Part shown: one piece after another, positions 10,301 through 22,014 of the stretch | Layout of the letters: each line of letters opens with the position of its first letter | How positions within the stretch are numbered: position 1 is the stretch's first letter | NCBI RefSeq assembly: GCF_018417595.1 | Contig: NZ_CP070982.1 | Location: forward strand, 1,947,501-2,011,500 | Source of the DNA: Pseudomonas entomophila | Lineage (GTDB): Bacteria; Pseudomonadota; Gammaproteobacteria; Pseudomonadales; Pseudomonadaceae | Length of the DNA: 64,000 nucleotides | Reading direction: 5' to 3' | Position numbers and translations under genes: made by a program | Notes under the pieces: generated by a model | Databases searched by the model: none | The model's input: only the letters and a program-made list of their open reading frames with translations | What the model was told of the DNA's origin: nothing

Positions 10301-13300
10301 TCCAGGCCCAGGCCCACCAGGACCTGCCGTTCGAGCAACTGCTCGAAGCCTTGCCCCAAGCCCGCGAGCAGGGCCTGTTCCAGGTCATGTTCAACCACCA
10401 GCAGCGCGATCTTTCGGCCCTGCGCCGCCTGCCCGGCCTGCTCGCCGAAGAGCTGCCGTGGCACAGCCGCGAGGCCAAGTTCGACTTGCAGCTGCACAGC
10501 GAGGAAGACCACCAGGGCCGCCTGAGCCTGGCCTTCGACTACGCCGACGAACTGTTCGATGCCAGCACCATCGAGCGCCTGGCCAATCACCTGCTGGCCC
10601 TGCTGGAGCAAGTCTGCGCCCAGCCGGCGTTGGCCCTGGGCGACGTGCGCCTGCTTGACGAGACGGGCCGCGCGCAGCTGCTGGCCTGGGGGCAGGCGCC
10701 GATGGCGGCCGCGCCACGCTTGCTGGTCGAGCAGCTCAACGAACAGGCTCGCCTGACCCCTGAACGCACCGCGCTGGTGTGGCAGGGCGGCCAGCTCGAC
10801 TACGCCGAACTGCACCAGCAGGCCAACCGCCTGGCCCATTACCTGCGCGACAAGGGCGTCGGTCCCGACACCTGCGTGGCCATCGCCATCGAGCGTTCGC
10901 CGCAATTACTGGTCGGTTTGCTGGCCATCCTCAAGGCCGGTGGCGCATACGTGCCACTGGATGTCGACTACCCGGCCGAGCGCCTGGCGTACATGCTGGG
11001 CGACTGCAAGGCCAGCCTGCTGCTCAGCCACAGCGGCCTGCTCGAGCGCTTGCCCCAGGTCGACGGTGTCAGCGCCATCGCCCTCGACCAGCTTCACCTG
11101 GACAGCTGGCCAAGCCAAGCCCCCGGCCTGCACCTGCACGGCGACAATCTCGCCTACGTGATCTACACCTCCGGCTCCACCGGCCAGCCCAAGGGCGTCG
11201 GCAACACCCACGCCGCGTTGGCCGAGCGCCTGCACTGGATGCAGGCGACCTATGCGCTGGATGACAGCGACGTGCTGATGCAGAAAGCACCGATCAGCTT
11301 CGACGTCTCGGTGTGGGAGTGCTTCTGGCCGCTCGTCACCGGGTGCCAGCTGGTGCTGGCCGGCCCCGGCGAGCACCGCGATCCGCAGCGCATCGCCCAG
11401 TTGATCCAGCAACACCAGGTGACCACGCTGCACTTCGTGCCGCCGCTGCTGCAGGTGTTCGTCCAGGAACCGCTGGCAGCCGGCTGCACCAGCCTGCGCC
11501 GGCTGTTCTCCGGTGGCGAGGCACTGTCCGCCGCGCTGCGTGACCGTGTGTTGCAACTGTTGCCGCAGGTCCAGTTGCACAACCGCTATGGCCCGACCGA
11601 AACCGCGATCAACGTCACCCACTGGCATTGCCAGGGCAGCGATGGCGAGCGCTCGCCAATTGGCCGGCCGCTGGGCAATGTGCTGTGCCGGGTGCTGGAC
11701 GATGAATTCGAACTTGCCGCGCCCGGCGTGCCGGGTGAGCTATGCCTCGGGGGTGTGGGCCTGGCCCGTGGTTACCTGGGCCGCCCAGGGCTGACCGCCG
11801 AGCGTTTCGTGCCCCGGCCGGATGGCGACGGCACGCGCCTGTACCGCAGCGGTGACCGTGCGCGCTGGCATGTGCAAGACGAAGCGCTGGACTATCTCGG
11901 TCGTCTCGACCAGCAGGTCAAGGTGCGTGGCTTCCGCGTCGAACCGGAGGAAGTGCAGGCTGTGCTGCTGGCCCAGCCGGGGGTCGAGCAGGCCCTGGTG
12001 CTGATCCACAAGGACGCCGTTGGCGCCCAGTTGGTGGGCTACTACAGCGGTGGCGCACGGCACGATGGATTGCTGGCTGCCTTGGCCGAGCGTCTGCCGG
12101 CGTACATGGTGCCGGCACAACTGATCCACCTTGCGCGGATGCCACTGGGCCCAAGTGGCAAGGTCGACCGCAAGGCATTGCCGGCGCCGGTGTGGCAACA
12201 GCGCGAGCATGTCGAGCCGCAAAGCGAACTGCAGCGGCAGGTCGCGGCCATCTGGCGCGAGGTGCTGAACCTGCCGCGGATCGGTTTGCAGGATGACTTC
12301 TTCGCCCTCGGCGGCCACTCGCTGCTGGCCACCCAGATCGTTTCGCGCACCCGCCAGGCGCTGGATGTCGAGCTGCCGCTCAAGGCGCTGTTCGAAGCCA
12401 GCGAGCTGGGCGCCTTCTGCGCCGAAATCGCCCGCCTGCGTGACAGCGGCGAACGCAACCAGCAAGGCGAAATCGTCCGGGTCGATCGCCGCCAGGCCGT
12501 GCCGCTGTCGTACTCGCAGCAGCGCATGTGGTTCCTCTGGCAGATGGAGCCAGACAGCCCGGCCTACAACGTCGGCGGCATGGCACGCTTCAAGGGCGTG
12601 CTGCATGTGGACGCCTTCGAGCGTGCCCTGCAGGCCCTGATCGTGCGCCATGAAACCCTGCGCACCACCTTCCCGAGCATCGACGGCAAGCCCTACCAGT
12701 GCGTGGCGGGCGACAGCAATCTACAGCTGCACTGGCACGACTTCAGCAGCGATGCCGCCGAGGTTCGCCAGCAACGCCTGCAACAGCTGGCCGACGACCA
12801 GGCGCACCAGCCCTTCGACCTGGAGCGCGGCCCGCTGCTGCGCGCCTGCCTGGTCAAGGCCGACGAGCGCGAGCACTACTTCGTGCTGACCCTGCACCAC
12901 ATCGTCACCGAAGGCTGGGCCATGGACATCTTCGCCCGCGAGCTGGGCGAGCTGTACGAGGCCTTCGTCGACGAGCGCGAGTCGCCGCTGGCGCCGCTGC
13001 CGGTGCAGTACCTCGACTACAGCGTGTGGCAGCGCCAGTGGCTGGAGGGCGGCGAGGGCGCACGCCAGCTGGCCTACTGGAAAGACCGCCTGGGCGACGA
13101 GCACCCGGTGCTGGCCTTGCCGGCCGACCGCCCGCGCCCGGCGGTGCAGAGCCACCGTGGCGAGCTGTACCGGTTCGACCTGGCCCCGGCACTGGTCGAG
13201 CGCGTGCACGCATTCAACAGCCAGCGCGGCCTGACCCTGTTCATGACCATGACCGCTACCCTGGCGGCGCTGCTGCACCGCTACAGTGGCCAGCGCGACC

Positions 13301-16300
13301 TGCGCATCGGCGCGCCGGTGGCCAACCGCATCCGCCCGGAAAGCGAAGGGCTGATCGGCGCCTTCCTCAACACCCAGGTACTGCGTTGCGACGTGGATGG
13401 GCAGATGAGCGCCGACGCACTGCTCGAGCAGGTGCGCCAGGCCATCATCGACGGCCAGTCGCACCAGGACCTGCCGTTCGAGCAACTGGTCGAAGCGCTG
13501 CAACCGTCGCGTTCGAGCGCCTACAACCCGCTGTTCCAGGTGATGTGCAACGTGCAGCGCTGGGCCTTCCAGCAGAGCCGTGAGCTGGTGGGCATGCAGG
13601 TGGACTACCTGGTCAATGACGCCAGCGCCACCAAGTTCGACCTTTACCTGGAAGTCACTGACCTCGACGGCCGCCTGGGCTGCTGCTTCACCTACAGCCG
13701 CGACCTGTTCGACGAGCCGCGCATCGCGCGCATGGCCGAGCACTGGCAGCACTTGCTGGTGGCCTTGCTCGACAATCCGCAACAGCGTCTGTGCGAACTG
13801 CCGATGCTGGCCGAGGCCGAGCAGCAGGCGCTGGTCGGTCAGCTCCAGGGCGAGCAGGACTTCGAGCTCACCCAGACGCTCCACGGCCTGTTCGCCGCCC
13901 AGGCCGAGCGCACGCCGCAGGCACTGGCGCTGACCTTCGCCGGCAATCACCTGAGCTACGCCGAGCTCGACCAGCAGGCCAACCGCCTGGCCCGCGCCCT
14001 GCGCGAACGCGGGGTCGGCCCGCAGGTGCGGGTAGGCCTGGCGCTGGAGCGCTCGCTGGAGATGGTGGTCGGCCTGCTGGCCGTTCTCAAGGCCGGTGGC
14101 GCCTATGTGCCGCTCGACCCTGAATACCCGCTCGACCGCCTGCGCTACATGATCGAAGACAGCCGCATCGGCCTGCTGATCGGCCAGCGTGCGCTGCTCG
14201 GCACCCTGGGCGAGCTGCCCGAGGGCGTCGCCCGCTGGAGCCTGGAGGACGATGCCGCCAGCCTGGCCGCCTACAGCGACGCGCCGCTGGACAACCTCAA
14301 CCTGCCGCAGCATCAGGCCTACCTGATCTACACCTCCGGCTCCACCGGCAAACCAAAGGGCGTGGTGGTCAGCCATGGCGAGATCGCCATGCACTGCCAG
14401 GCAGTCATCGCTGAATTCGCCATGCGCAGCGACGACTGCGAGCTGCACTTCTATTCGATCAACTTCGACGCTGCCAGCGAACGCTTGCTGACGCCGCTGC
14501 TGTGTGGCGCCCGTGTGGTGCTGCGGGCCCAGGGCCAGTGGGGCGCCGAAGAAATCTGCCAACTGGTGCGCGAGCAGCAGGTGAGCATCCTCGGTTTCAC
14601 CCCGAGCTACGGCAGCCAGCTGGCCCAGTACCTGGCCGGGCAGGGCGAGCAACTGCCGGTGCGCCTGGTGATCACCGGGGGCGAGGCACTGGCCGGCGAG
14701 CATCTGCAACGCATTCGTCAAGCTTTCGTACCCCAGCAGTTCTTCAACGCCTACGGCCCCACCGAAACCGTGGTCATGCCGCTGGCATGCCTGGCGCCGG
14801 AGACACTGCCCGCCGATGCCGGCAGTGTGCCGATCGGCCGGGTGATCGGTGCCCGCACCGCCTACATCCTTGACGAGGATCTAGCCCTGCTGCCGCAAGG
14901 TGGCGTCGGTGAGCTGTACGTGGGTGGCGCCGGCCTGGCCCAGGGTTACCACGACCGCCCGGGTCTGAGCGCCGAGCGTTTCGTCGCCGACCCGTTCAGC
15001 CACGACGGTGGCCGGCTGTACCGCACCGGCGACCTGGTGCGCCTGCGCACCGATGGCCTGGTGGAGTACGTCGGCCGTGCCGACCAGCAGGTGAAGATCC
15101 GCGGCTTCCGTATCGAGCTGGGTGAGATCGAAAGCCGCCTGCAGGAGCATGCCGATGTCGAGGAAGCCGTGGTGCTGGCCCTCGACCTGCCGGGTGGCAG
15201 GCAACTGGTGGGTTACCTGGTCTGCCCGCAGGCCAGTGGCAATCCGCAGGCACAGGCCGCGCTGCGCGAAGCGGTCAAGGCCGACGCCCGCCTGCACCTG
15301 CCGGACTACATGGTGCCGGCGCACCTGGTACTGCTCGAGCGCCTGCCGCTGATGGGCAACGGCAAGCTCGACCGCCGCGCGCTGCCGGCCCCGGACCTGG
15401 AACAGCCGCGCCAGCATTACCAGGCCCCGGCCAACGAACTGGAAACCCAACTGACGCAGGTTTGGCGCGAAGTGCTCAACGTTTCGCGCATCGGTGTGCA
15501 GGACAATTTCTTCGAACTGGGCGGCGACTCGATCCTGTCGATCCAGGTGGTCAGCCGTGCCCGTCAGCTGGGGCTGCAGTTCACCCCGCGCGACCTGTTC
15601 CAGCACCAGACCATCCAGACCCTGGCCGCCGTGGTCACTCGCAGTGAGGCACCTGGCAATATCGAACAAGGCCAGCGCCAGGGGCGCACCGGCCTGACAC
15701 CGATCCAGCACTGGTTCTTCGACAGCGAGGTGCCGCAGCCGCAGCACTGGAACCAGGCAGTACTGCTGCAGGCGCTTCAGCCCTTGCAAACCGAGGCACT
15801 GGAGCAGGCCTTGAATGCGCTGGTGGCGCATCACGACAGCCTGCGCCTGCACTTCGAGCAGCACAACGGGCGTTGGCAGGGCCGCTATGGCCAGCCGACG
15901 GCCCAACCGCTGTTGTGGACGGCCACGGTCGCCGATTTCGATGAGTGCCAGGCGCTCTACACCGATGTACAACGCAGCCTCGACCTGGCCCAGGGGCCGT
16001 TGCTGCGCGCACTGCTGGTGACCGACGGGCAGGGTGCGCAACGGCTGTTGCTGGCGATCCACCACCTGGTGGTCGACGGTGTGTCCTGGCGTGTGCTGCT
16101 GGAAGACTTGCAGGCGCTGTATCGCGGCGAAACCCTCGCGGCCAAGACCCACGCCATGGGCGAGTGGGCCGCACGCCTGGCCAGCTATGCCGGCAGCGAC
16201 TCGCTGCGTGACGAGTTGACTTGGTGGGAAGGCCAACTGGGCAGCGCCCGCCATGAACTGCCGTGCGATCACCCGCAGGGCGGGAACCTCAATCGCCATG

Positions 16301-19300
16301 CGCGCAGCGTGGCCATCGAACTGGATGTGGAGCAGACCCGCCAACTGCTGCAACAGGCTCCGGCGGCCTATCACACTCAGGCCAACGACCTGCTGCTGAC
16401 TGCCCTGGCTCGAACCCTGTGCCGCTGGAGCGGCGACGAGCAGGTGTTGGTGCAGTTGGAAGGCCACGGCCGTGACGGTTTGTTCGAGGACATGGACCTG
16501 ACTCGCAGCGTCGGTTGGTTCACCAACGCCTACCCGCTGAGCCTGAACCCCATGGTCGGCGAGGACGAGACTGCCCGCGCAGCGTCAATCAAGCGCATCA
16601 AGGAGCAACTGCGCCAGGTGCCGCACAAAGGGCAGGGCTATGGCGTGCTGCGCTACCTGGCCGATGACGCCGACCGTGAGCGCATGGCCGCGCTGCCCCA
16701 GGCGCGCATTACCTTCAACTACCTCGGCCAGTTCGACCAGCAGTTCGACGCGGCCGCGCTGTTCCAGCCGCTCGACGCCCCGGCCGGCCTGGCCCACGAC
16801 CTGGATGCGCCGCTGTCCAACTGGCTCAGCGTCGACGGCCAGGTGTACGGCGGCGCCCTGCAACTGCGCTGGAGCTTCAGCACCGAACGCTACGACGAGG
16901 CGACCATCGACCGGTTGGCCGAGGCCTACCGTCAGGAACTGCTGGCCCTGGTCGCCCACTGCCTGGCGGATGGCAACGGCAGCTTCACGCCATCGGACTT
17001 CCCGCTGGCTCAGTTGAGCCAGGAACAGATCGATGCCTTGCCGGTGCCGGCCACCGAGATCGAGGACGTCTACCCGCTGACGCCAATGCAGGAAGGCCTG
17101 CTGCTGCATACCCTGCTGGAGCCGGGCACCGGCCTGTACTACATGCAGGACCGCTATCGCATCAACAGCGCCCTGGACCCCGAGCGCTTCGCCCAGGCCT
17201 GGCAGGCCGTGGTGGCGCGCCATGAAGCTCTGCGCGCCTCGTTCAGCTGGAACGCCGGTGAAGCGATGCTGCAGATCATCCACAAGCCGGGCCATACACC
17301 GGTGGATTACCAGGACTGGCGCGGCCTCGACGAAACCACCCAGGAGGCGCGCCTGCAGGCCCTGCACAAGCAGGAACGCGAGGCCGGCTTCGAGCTGCTG
17401 CGCGAGGCACCGTTCCACCTGCGCCTGGTGCGGGTGGACGATGCCCGCTACTGGTTCATGATGAGCAACCACCACATCCTCATCGATGCCTGGTGCCGTT
17501 CGCTGCTGATGAACGACTTCTTCGAGCTCTACCAGGCCCTTGGTGAAGGCCGCCAGGCGCAATTGCCGGTACCGCCGCGCTACCGTGACTACATCGGTTG
17601 GTTGCAGCGCCAGGACCTGGGCGAGGCGCGCCAGTGGTGGCAGGACAACCTGGCCGGCTTCGAACGTGCCACGGCGATCCCCAGCGATCGCCCGCTGCGC
17701 CATGACCATGCCGGCGACGGCATGCTGGTCGGCGACTGCTACACCCGCCTCGACGTCGCCGAGGGTGCCCGCCTGCGCGAGCTGGCCCAGGCCCACCAGC
17801 TGACCGTCAACACCTTCGCCCAGGCGGCCTGGGCCCTGACCCTGGCACGCTACAGCGGCGAGCGCGACGTGGTGTTCGGCGTCACCGTGGCCGGGCGCCC
17901 GGTGAGCCTGCCGCAGATGCAGCGCACGGTCGGCCTGTTCATCAACAGCATCGCCCTGCGCGTGCAGTTGCCGCAGCCCGGCGAGCGCGCCAGCGTGCGC
18001 CAGTGGCTGCAAGGCCTGCTGGACCGCAACATGCAGCTGCGCGAATACGAATACCTGCCGCTGGTGGCCATCCAGGAATGCAGCGAGCTGCCCAAGGGCC
18101 AGCCGCTGTTCGACAGCCTGTTCGTGTTCGAGAACGCCCCGGTGGAAACCGCCGTGCTCGACCACGCCCAGCACCTGAACGCCAGCTCCGACTCGGGGCG
18201 CACCCACACCAACTTCCCGCTGACCGCGGTGTGCTACCCGGGCGACGACCTGGGCCTGCACCTGTCGTTCGACCAGCGCTACTTCGACTACCCGACCGTC
18301 GAACGCCTGCTGGCCGAGTTCAAGCGCCTGCTGCTGGCGCTGGTCGAGGGCTTCGAAGGGGAGGTGGGCGAGCTGCCGCTGCTGGGTGCCGACGAGCAGC
18401 GTTTCCTGCTCGATGACTGCAACCGCACCGAGCATGCCTATGAGCTGGAGCAGAGCTACATCGAACTGTTCGAGGCGCGGGTGGCCGCCCATCCGCAACG
18501 CACCGTCGCCCGCTGCCTGGACGCCGCGTTCGACTATGCCGGGCTGAACCTGGCCGCCAACCGCCTGGGGCATGCCCTGGTTGCGGCAGGTGTGGCCGTC
18601 GACCAGCCGGTGGCGCTGCTGGCCGAGCGGGGCCTGGCATTGTTGGGGATGATCGTCGGCAGCTTCAAGGCCGGCGCCGGTTACCTGCCGTTGGATCCGG
18701 GCCTGCCGTCGGCGCGCCTGCAACGCATCGTCGAGCTCAGCCGCACGCCGGTGCTGGTGTGCAGCGCCGCCTGCGCCGAACAGGCGCGGCTGTTGCTCGA
18801 TGAAGTGGCCGGGGCCGTGCGGCCCAAGCTGCTGGTGTGGGAAGAGGTGCAGGCGAGCAACGTCGCCAGCCACAACCCAGGCATTCACAGCGGGCCGGAC
18901 AACCTCGCCTACGTGATCTACACCTCGGGCTCCACAGGCTTGCCAAAGGGGGTGATGGTCGAGCAGCGCGGCATGCTCAACAACCAGCTGAGCAAGGTGC
19001 CGTACCTGGCGCTGGATGAGCAGGATGTGATTGCCCAGACCGCCTCGCAGAGCTTCGACATCTCGGTGTGGCAGTTCCTCGCCGCGCCGCTGTTCGGGGC
19101 CAAGGTGGAGATCGTGCCGAACGCCATCGCCCATGACCCGCAGGGCTTGCTGGCCCACGTGCAGGCCACCGGCATCACCGTGCTGGAAAGCGTGCCGTCG
19201 CTGATCCAGGGCATGCTGGCCAACGACCACCAGGCCCTCGACGGCCTGCGCTGGATGCTACCCACCGGTGAGGCGATGCCACCGGAGCTTGCCGCGCAAT

Positions 19301-20298
19301 GGCTGCAGCGTTATCCGGCCATCGGCCTGGTCAACGCCTATGGCCCGGCAGAGTGTTCGGACGACGTGGCGTTCTTCCGCGTGGACCTTGAGTCGACCCA
19401 GGGCAGCTACCTGCCGATAGGGACGCCGACCGACAACAACCGCCTGTACCTGCTGGGCGAGGACCAGACCCTGGTGCCGCTGGGTGCGGTGGGTGAGTTG
19501 TGCGTTGCCGGCACCGGCGTAGGCCGTGGTTATGTCGGCGACCCGGTGCGCACGGCACAGGCCTTCATCCCGCATCCTTATGGAGCACCGGGTGAGCGCC
19601 TGTATCGCACCGGCGACCTGGCTCGCCGCCGCGCGGATGGCGTGTTGGCGTATGTCGGCCGTATCGACCACCAGGTGAAGATCCGCGGCTACCGCATCGA
19701 ACTGGGCGAAATCGAGGCGCGCCTGCACGAGCAGCCGGAGCTGCGCGATGCCGCCGTGGGCGTGCAGGAAGGCGCCAACGGCAAGCACCTGGTCGGCTAC
19801 CTGGTGGCGCACCAGGGCGTCGAGGCCGATGCCGCGCTGCTCGACCAGCTCAAGCAACGCCTGCGTGCCGAGTTGCCGGAATACATGGTGCCGCTGCACT
19901 GGGGCTGGTTCGACAGCCTGCCGCACAACGCCAACGGCAAGCTCGACCGCAAGGCGCTGCCGGCCATCGACATCGGTGGCCAGCATAGCCAGGACTACCT
20001 GGCGCCGCGCAACGAGCTGGAGGAGACCCTCGCCGGGATCTGGGCCGATGTGCTCAAGGCCGAGCGGGTGGGGGTGCGCGACAATTTCTTCGAGCTGGGC
20101 GGGCATTCGCTGCTGGCCACGCAGATCGCCTCGCGGGTGCAGAAGGCGCTGCAACTGAACGTGCCGCTGCGGGCGATGTTCGAGTGCAGCACGGTGGAGG
20201 CGTTGGCGGTGTATGTGCAGGGGCTGCAGGGCAGTGCGCTGGACGATGACAAGGTCGATCGGTTGAGTGACCTGATGGCGGAGCTGGAGGCGCTGTAG
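7351..20298 (+). CDS. pvdL: pyoverdine chromophore non-ribosomal peptide synthetase PvdL
   Basis: 4315 residues from ATG 7351 (AGGAA eight bases upstream); the open frame begins 58 codons earlier without homology. Domain order with motif positions: fatty-acyl-AMP ligase ([11 protein letters not shown] at 173), carrier (GGNSI 612), condensation (HHIIADG 802), adenylation ([11 protein letters not shown] 1272), carrier (GGHSL 1654), condensation (HHIVTEG 1849), adenylation ([11 protein letters not shown] 2327), carrier (GGDSI 2724), epimerase (HHLVVDG 2904), condensation (HHILIDA 3374), adenylation ([11 protein letters not shown] 3857), carrier (GGHSL 4250). There is no thioesterase. This is the PvdL plan, which by family knowledge loads a fatty acid and then L-Glu, D-Tyr and L-diaminobutyrate, the precursor of the chromophore. 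The product passes to further NRPSs outside the window. Confidence 0.96.
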   Translation: MTDAFELPHSLVQALAQRAARTPDRIALRFLADAPGEQAVLSYRDLDQRARTIAAALQARAGFGDRAVLLFPSGPDYVAAFFGCLYAGVIAVPAYPPESARQHHQQRLLSIIADAEPRLLLTVEALRDSLQGLEALTGSQAPGLLAVDRLDPMLAEQWREPVLGGDDIAFLQYTSGSTALPKGVQVSHGNLVANEQLIRHGFGIDVNPDDVIVSWLPLYHDMGLIGGLLQPIFSGVPCVLMSPGYFLARPLRWLQAISEYGGTISGGPDFAYRLCSERVSEAALAGLDLSRWRVAYSGSEPIRQDSLDSFTEKFAACGFAASSFFASYGLAEATLFVSGSRRGQGIGALELDAEAFAVNRAEPGQGSVLMSCGYPQPGHAVRVVEPQRLEVLGDNRVGEIWAAGPSIALGYWRNPEASARTFVEMDGQTWLRTGDLGFMRDGEVFVTGRLKDMLIVRGQNLYPQDLEKTLEREVEVLRKGRVAVFAVDDQGEEGIGVAVEISRNVQKSTPPDTLINTLRRVIADACRQAPAVVLLLNPGALPKTSSGKLQRSACRLRMNDGSLDCYARFPAQAQASIGEAGGDDLQARIAAVWRDLLKVEAVAADDHFLLLGGNSIAATQVTARLADELGVALSLRTLFEAPTLAEYSAAVAAILAEGGEGVGRIVLQGRDRALPQSLAQNRLWLMWQLEPQSVAYNIPAGLHLRGELDEAALEASFQALVVRHESLRTVFDEVDGQALQRILPSLPLTVQRLDLEGLEADEVAARREREARQPFDLRVGPLLRVTLARLDDETHQLWVTLHHIIADGWSLNILLDEFARLYAAQGQATNLAELPLGYADYGNWQRQWLAEGEAARQLAYWSDTLGDELPVLDLSTDHPRGNQRKHSAARLSLKVPAKLGGALKALARDQQASLFMVLLAGWQALLHRYTGQGDIRVGVPNANRPRLETQGMVGFFINTQVLRAELEGRLPFEQLLAQVRRATLQAQAHQDLPFEQLLEALPQAREQGLFQVMFNHQQRDLSALRRLPGLLAEELPWHSREAKFDLQLHSEEDHQGRLSLAFDYADELFDASTIERLANHLLALLEQVCAQPALALGDVRLLDETGRAQLLAWGQAPMAAAPRLLVEQLNEQARLTPERTALVWQGGQLDYAELHQQANRLAHYLRDKGVGPDTCVAIAIERSPQLLVGLLAILKAGGAYVPLDVDYPAERLAYMLGDCKASLLLSHSGLLERLPQVDGVSAIALDQLHLDSWPSQAPGLHLHGDNLAYVIYTSGSTGQPKGVGNTHAALAERLHWMQATYALDDSDVLMQKAPISFDVSVWECFWPLVTGCQLVLAGPGEHRDPQRIAQLIQQHQVTTLHFVPPLLQVFVQEPLAAGCTSLRRLFSGGEALSAALRDRVLQLLPQVQLHNRYGPTETAINVTHWHCQGSDGERSPIGRPLGNVLCRVLDDEFELAAPGVPGELCLGGVGLARGYLGRPGLTAERFVPRPDGDGTRLYRSGDRARWHVQDEALDYLGRLDQQVKVRGFRVEPEEVQAVLLAQPGVEQALVLIHKDAVGAQLVGYYSGGARHDGLLAALAERLPAYMVPAQLIHLARMPLGPSGKVDRKALPAPVWQQREHVEPQSELQRQVAAIWREVLNLPRIGLQDDFFALGGHSLLATQIVSRTRQALDVELPLKALFEASELGAFCAEIARLRDSGERNQQGEIVRVDRRQAVPLSYSQQRMWFLWQMEPDSPAYNVGGMARFKGVLHVDAFERALQALIVRHETLRTTFPSIDGKPYQCVAGDSNLQLHWHDFSSDAAEVRQQRLQQLADDQAHQPFDLERGPLLRACLVKADEREHYFVLTLHHIVTEGWAMDIFARELGELYEAFVDERESPLAPLPVQYLDYSVWQRQWLEGGEGARQLAYWKDRLGDEHPVLALPADRPRPAVQSHRGELYRFDLAPALVERVHAFNSQRGLTLFMTMTATLAALLHRYSGQRDLRIGAPVANRIRPESEGLIGAFLNTQVLRCDVDGQMSADALLEQVRQAIIDGQSHQDLPFEQLVEALQPSRSSAYNPLFQVMCNVQRWAFQQSRELVGMQVDYLVNDASATKFDLYLEVTDLDGRLGCCFTYSRDLFDEPRIARMAEHWQHLLVALLDNPQQRLCELPMLAEAEQQALVGQLQGEQDFELTQTLHGLFAAQAERTPQALALTFAGNHLSYAELDQQANRLARALRERGVGPQVRVGLALERSLEMVVGLLAVLKAGGAYVPLDPEYPLDRLRYMIEDSRIGLLIGQRALLGTLGELPEGVARWSLEDDAASLAAYSDAPLDNLNLPQHQAYLIYTSGSTGKPKGVVVSHGEIAMHCQAVIAEFAMRSDDCELHFYSINFDAASERLLTPLLCGARVVLRAQGQWGAEEICQLVREQQVSILGFTPSYGSQLAQYLAGQGEQLPVRLVITGGEALAGEHLQRIRQAFVPQQFFNAYGPTETVVMPLACLAPETLPADAGSVPIGRVIGARTAYILDEDLALLPQGGVGELYVGGAGLAQGYHDRPGLSAERFVADPFSHDGGRLYRTGDLVRLRTDGLVEYVGRADQQVKIRGFRIELGEIESRLQEHADVEEAVVLALDLPGGRQLVGYLVCPQASGNPQAQAALREAVKADARLHLPDYMVPAHLVLLERLPLMGNGKLDRRALPAPDLEQPRQHYQAPANELETQLTQVWREVLNVSRIGVQDNFFELGGDSILSIQVVSRARQLGLQFTPRDLFQHQTIQTLAAVVTRSEAPGNIEQGQRQGRTGLTPIQHWFFDSEVPQPQHWNQAVLLQALQPLQTEALEQALNALVAHHDSLRLHFEQHNGRWQGRYGQPTAQPLLWTATVADFDECQALYTDVQRSLDLAQGPLLRALLVTDGQGAQRLLLAIHHLVVDGVSWRVLLEDLQALYRGETLAAKTHAMGEWAARLASYAGSDSLRDELTWWEGQLGSARHELPCDHPQGGNLNRHARSVAIELDVEQTRQLLQQAPAAYHTQANDLLLTALARTLCRWSGDEQVLVQLEGHGRDGLFEDMDLTRSVGWFTNAYPLSLNPMVGEDETARAASIKRIKEQLRQVPHKGQGYGVLRYLADDADRERMAALPQARITFNYLGQFDQQFDAAALFQPLDAPAGLAHDLDAPLSNWLSVDGQVYGGALQLRWSFSTERYDEATIDRLAEAYRQELLALVAHCLADGNGSFTPSDFPLAQLSQEQIDALPVPATEIEDVYPLTPMQEGLLLHTLLEPGTGLYYMQDRYRINSALDPERFAQAWQAVVARHEALRASFSWNAGEAMLQIIHKPGHTPVDYQDWRGLDETTQEARLQALHKQEREAGFELLREAPFHLRLVRVDDARYWFMMSNHHILIDAWCRSLLMNDFFELYQALGEGRQAQLPVPPRYRDYIGWLQRQDLGEARQWWQDNLAGFERATAIPSDRPLRHDHAGDGMLVGDCYTRLDVAEGARLRELAQAHQLTVNTFAQAAWALTLARYSGERDVVFGVTVAGRPVSLPQMQRTVGLFINSIALRVQLPQPGERASVRQWLQGLLDRNMQLREYEYLPLVAIQECSELPKGQPLFDSLFVFENAPVETAVLDHAQHLNASSDSGRTHTNFPLTAVCYPGDDLGLHLSFDQRYFDYPTVERLLAEFKRLLLALVEGFEGEVGELPLLGADEQRFLLDDCNRTEHAYELEQSYIELFEARVAAHPQRTVARCLDAAFDYAGLNLAANRLGHALVAAGVAVDQPVALLAERGLALLGMIVGSFKAGAGYLPLDPGLPSARLQRIVELSRTPVLVCSAACAEQARLLLDEVAGAVRPKLLVWEEVQASNVASHNPGIHSGPDNLAYVIYTSGSTGLPKGVMVEQRGMLNNQLSKVPYLALDEQDVIAQTASQSFDISVWQFLAAPLFGAKVEIVPNAIAHDPQGLLAHVQATGITVLESVPSLIQGMLANDHQALDGLRWMLPTGEAMPPELAAQWLQRYPAIGLVNAYGPAECSDDVAFFRVDLESTQGSYLPIGTPTDNNRLYLLGEDQTLVPLGAVGELCVAGTGVGRGYVGDPVRTAQAFIPHPYGAPGERLYRTGDLARRRADGVLAYVGRIDHQVKIRGYRIELGEIEARLHEQPELRDAAVGVQEGANGKHLVGYLVAHQGVEADAALLDQLKQRLRAELPEYMVPLHWGWFDSLPHNANGKLDRKALPAIDIGGQHSQDYLAPRNELEETLAGIWADVLKAERVGVRDNFFELGGHSLLATQIASRVQKALQLNVPLRAMFECSTVEALAVYVQGLQGSALDDDKVDRLSDLMAELEAL

Positions 20299-20327
20299 CA
20301 GTAACAAGGGCAATCATGTCGGCGCTC

Positions 20328-20408
20328 TTCGCGGGTAACCCCGCTCCCACAGGCACACCGCAATCTTCGAATCTGCGGTGTACCTGTGGGGGCGGGGTTA
20401 CCCGCGAA
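20328..20408. terminator. long inverted repeat after pvdL
   Basis: Two 34-base arms (TTCGCGGGTAACCCCGCTCC... and its near-perfect reverse complement) flank a 13-base loop. The element stands between the convergent ends of pvdL and dsbG. It is a second REP-like class, different from the GTAGGAGCGG type, and probably folds as a bidirectional transcript end; there is no U-run. Confidence 0.7.
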
Positions 20409-20423
20409 AGGGCCGATGCGGTC

Positions 20424-21182
20424 TCAGCGCTTGCCGAGAATCTTGCCCAGCATCTCCGGCCGCGGCGCCCCTTGCTGGCTCTGCAACTGGCCTTTCTCAT
20501 CCTGGTAGAAGATCGCCGGCGTCGCCGCCAGCCCCAGCTCTTCCATCAGCGCCATGTTGCCCTCGAGCTTCTTCTGCACCGCCTCGGGCACGCTCTCCAA
20601 TGCTTTGAGCGTACTGGCCTTGCCGGCTTTCTCATGCACTTGCAACGCCTTGGCCGGGTCCTTGGCGGCCAGCAGGGCGGCGGACTTGCCCGGGCTGTCC
20701 TCGCGGATGATGCCGACCATGATGTGGCGCAACTGCACCTTGCCCGACTCCACCCACGGCCGCGCCTGTTCCCAGAACATGTTGCAGTAGGGGCAGTTGG
20801 GGTCGCTGAACAGGTAGACGATGCGCGGCGCGTCGGCCTTGCCGTCCTGGATCCAGGCGGCCTTTTCCATCTTCGCCCAGATCGCCTTGCTCATGGGCGC
20901 GTACACCAGCTTCTCCAGCGGCTCGGCGCTGAGGTCCTTGCCCTGCTCGTCGAACAGGCTGCCCACCAGCACATGCTTGCCGTCGGGGGTGAGGTACAGG
21001 GCGATGCCGTTGTTGTGGTACTCGGCGGCATAGCCGCGCAGGCCGTTGGGGGCGTTGAAGCTGCCCTTGATCACGGCGCCCTTGGCCTGCAGTTGCTGGA
21101 TCGGCTTGGGCAGCTCCTCTGCGTGCAGCGCGGGGGCGGCGAGCAGGGCGAGGGTCAGGGGCAGCAGCGCATTCAATCGCAT
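20424..21182 (-). CDS. dsbG: thiol:disulfide interchange protein DsbG
   Basis: 252 residues. A signal peptide (LLPLTLALLAAPALHA) leads into an N-terminal dimerisation domain and then a DsbC/DsbG thioredoxin domain with active site C130-PY-C133 in LFSDPNCPYCNMF and the cis-proline in LAATPAIFY. CPYC is the DsbG-type pair. DsbG protects or isomerises periplasmic cysteines and is kept reduced by DsbD. The start was set at 21182; the longer frame overlaps the tlpA-like gene, whose stop is one base away. Third gene of a dsbD-tlpA-dsbG operon. Confidence 0.88.
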   Translation of the reverse strand: MRLNALLPLTLALLAAPALHAEELPKPIQQLQAKGAVIKGSFNAPNGLRGYAAEYHNNGIALYLTPDGKHVLVGSLFDEQGKDLSAEPLEKLVYAPMSKAIWAKMEKAAWIQDGKADAPRIVYLFSDPNCPYCNMFWEQARPWVESGKVQLRHIMVGIIREDSPGKSAALLAAKDPAKALQVHEKAGKASTLKALESVPEAVQKKLEGNMALMEELGLAATPAIFYQDEKGQLQSQQGAPRPEMLGKILGKR

Positions 21183-21183
21183 G

Positions 21184-22014
21184 TCAGTTTCCTTGTGGGG
21201 CGGGCGCGTCGGCGCGTTCGAAGGGTTCCAGGGCGTGGCGCAGGCTGGCGCGCGACAGTTCGCCCAGGTGGCTGCCGACCAGCCGGCCATCGGCGTTGTA
21301 GAACAGGGTGGTGGGCAGGGCCATGGAGCCGACCCGGCGGGCCAGCTCGCCGGTGCCGTCGAACAGCACATGGGACAGCGTCAGGCCGGTGGTGGCCATG
21401 AAGGTGCTGACGTTTTCCGGGGTCTCGCCCTGGTTGACGAACAGGAAGGTCACATGGGGGTAGTCGTCCTCGGCCTGTTGCAGCACCGGCATCTCACGGC
21501 GGCAGGGTGGGCACCAGGTGGCCCAGATATTGATCACCAGCGGCCGGCCACGGTAGTCGTGCAGGGCCACGGCCTGGCCGCGGCTGTCATGCAAGGTCAT
21601 CTGCGGCAGCTCGGTGCCCTTGCTGTAGAGATGGCTGGCCAGGCTGCCGAGCCCCCAGAACAGCGCGCCGCTGAACAACGCCCAGCCCAGTGGCCGGCGC
21701 AGGCCTGGGCGGCGCCAAGCCTGCCAGGCGGTGCCCAGCACAACGCCCAGCAGCCCGCCCCAGAGCAGGAAGCCGCCATCGCGGATGTCGATGATCTGCA
21801 GCGGGTCGTCGCGGTACATCGGCCAGTAGGCCAGCACGAACCCCAGGCGGGCGAACAGCAGGCCCAGCAGGAACAGGTTGAACAGCGCCGACTCGGGGTT
21901 CTCGCCACCGCGTTTGGCCACGCGCCAGCCCACCAGGCTGGCGATCCCCAGGGCCGCGAGCAGCAGCAGGTGGTTCAGGGCCATGGTCAATGGCCCGAGG
22001 GTGACGGTCAGCAT
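21184..22014 (-). CDS. TlpA-like membrane thioredoxin with Lgt-like helical N-terminus
   Basis: 276 residues. The N-terminal half (about 12-128) has four membrane helices and a stretch, LLFARLGFVLAYWPMYRDD followed by GGFLLWGGLLG, that resembles prolipoprotein diacylglyceryl transferase. The C-terminal half is a TlpA/ResA-type thioredoxin with active site C168-PP-C171 (WATWCPPC) and the cis-proline in MALPTTLFY. It would be a membrane-tethered periplasmic reductase, presumably fed by DsbD. Its start overlaps the dsbD stop by one base (TGATG). Full Lgt activity is unlikely because the C-terminal catalytic part of Lgt is absent. Confidence 0.8.
   Translation of the reverse strand: MLTVTLGPLTMALNHLLLLAALGIASLVGWRVAKRGGENPESALFNLFLLGLLFARLGFVLAYWPMYRDDPLQIIDIRDGGFLLWGGLLGVVLGTAWQAWRRPGLRRPLGWALFSGALFWGLGSLASHLYSKGTELPQMTLHDSRGQAVALHDYRGRPLVINIWATWCPPCRREMPVLQQAEDDYPHVTFLFVNQGETPENVSTFMATTGLTLSHVLFDGTGELARRVGSMALPTTLFYNADGRLVGSHLGELSRASLRHALEPFERADAPAPQGN

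Noticed and set aside
7324..20313. Very long minus-strand open frames (up to 982 codons) under pvdL
   Set aside because: They are the mirror of GC-rich NRPS codons, have no starts with ribosome sites and no recognisable domains; the plus-strand frame has complete NRPS motifs.
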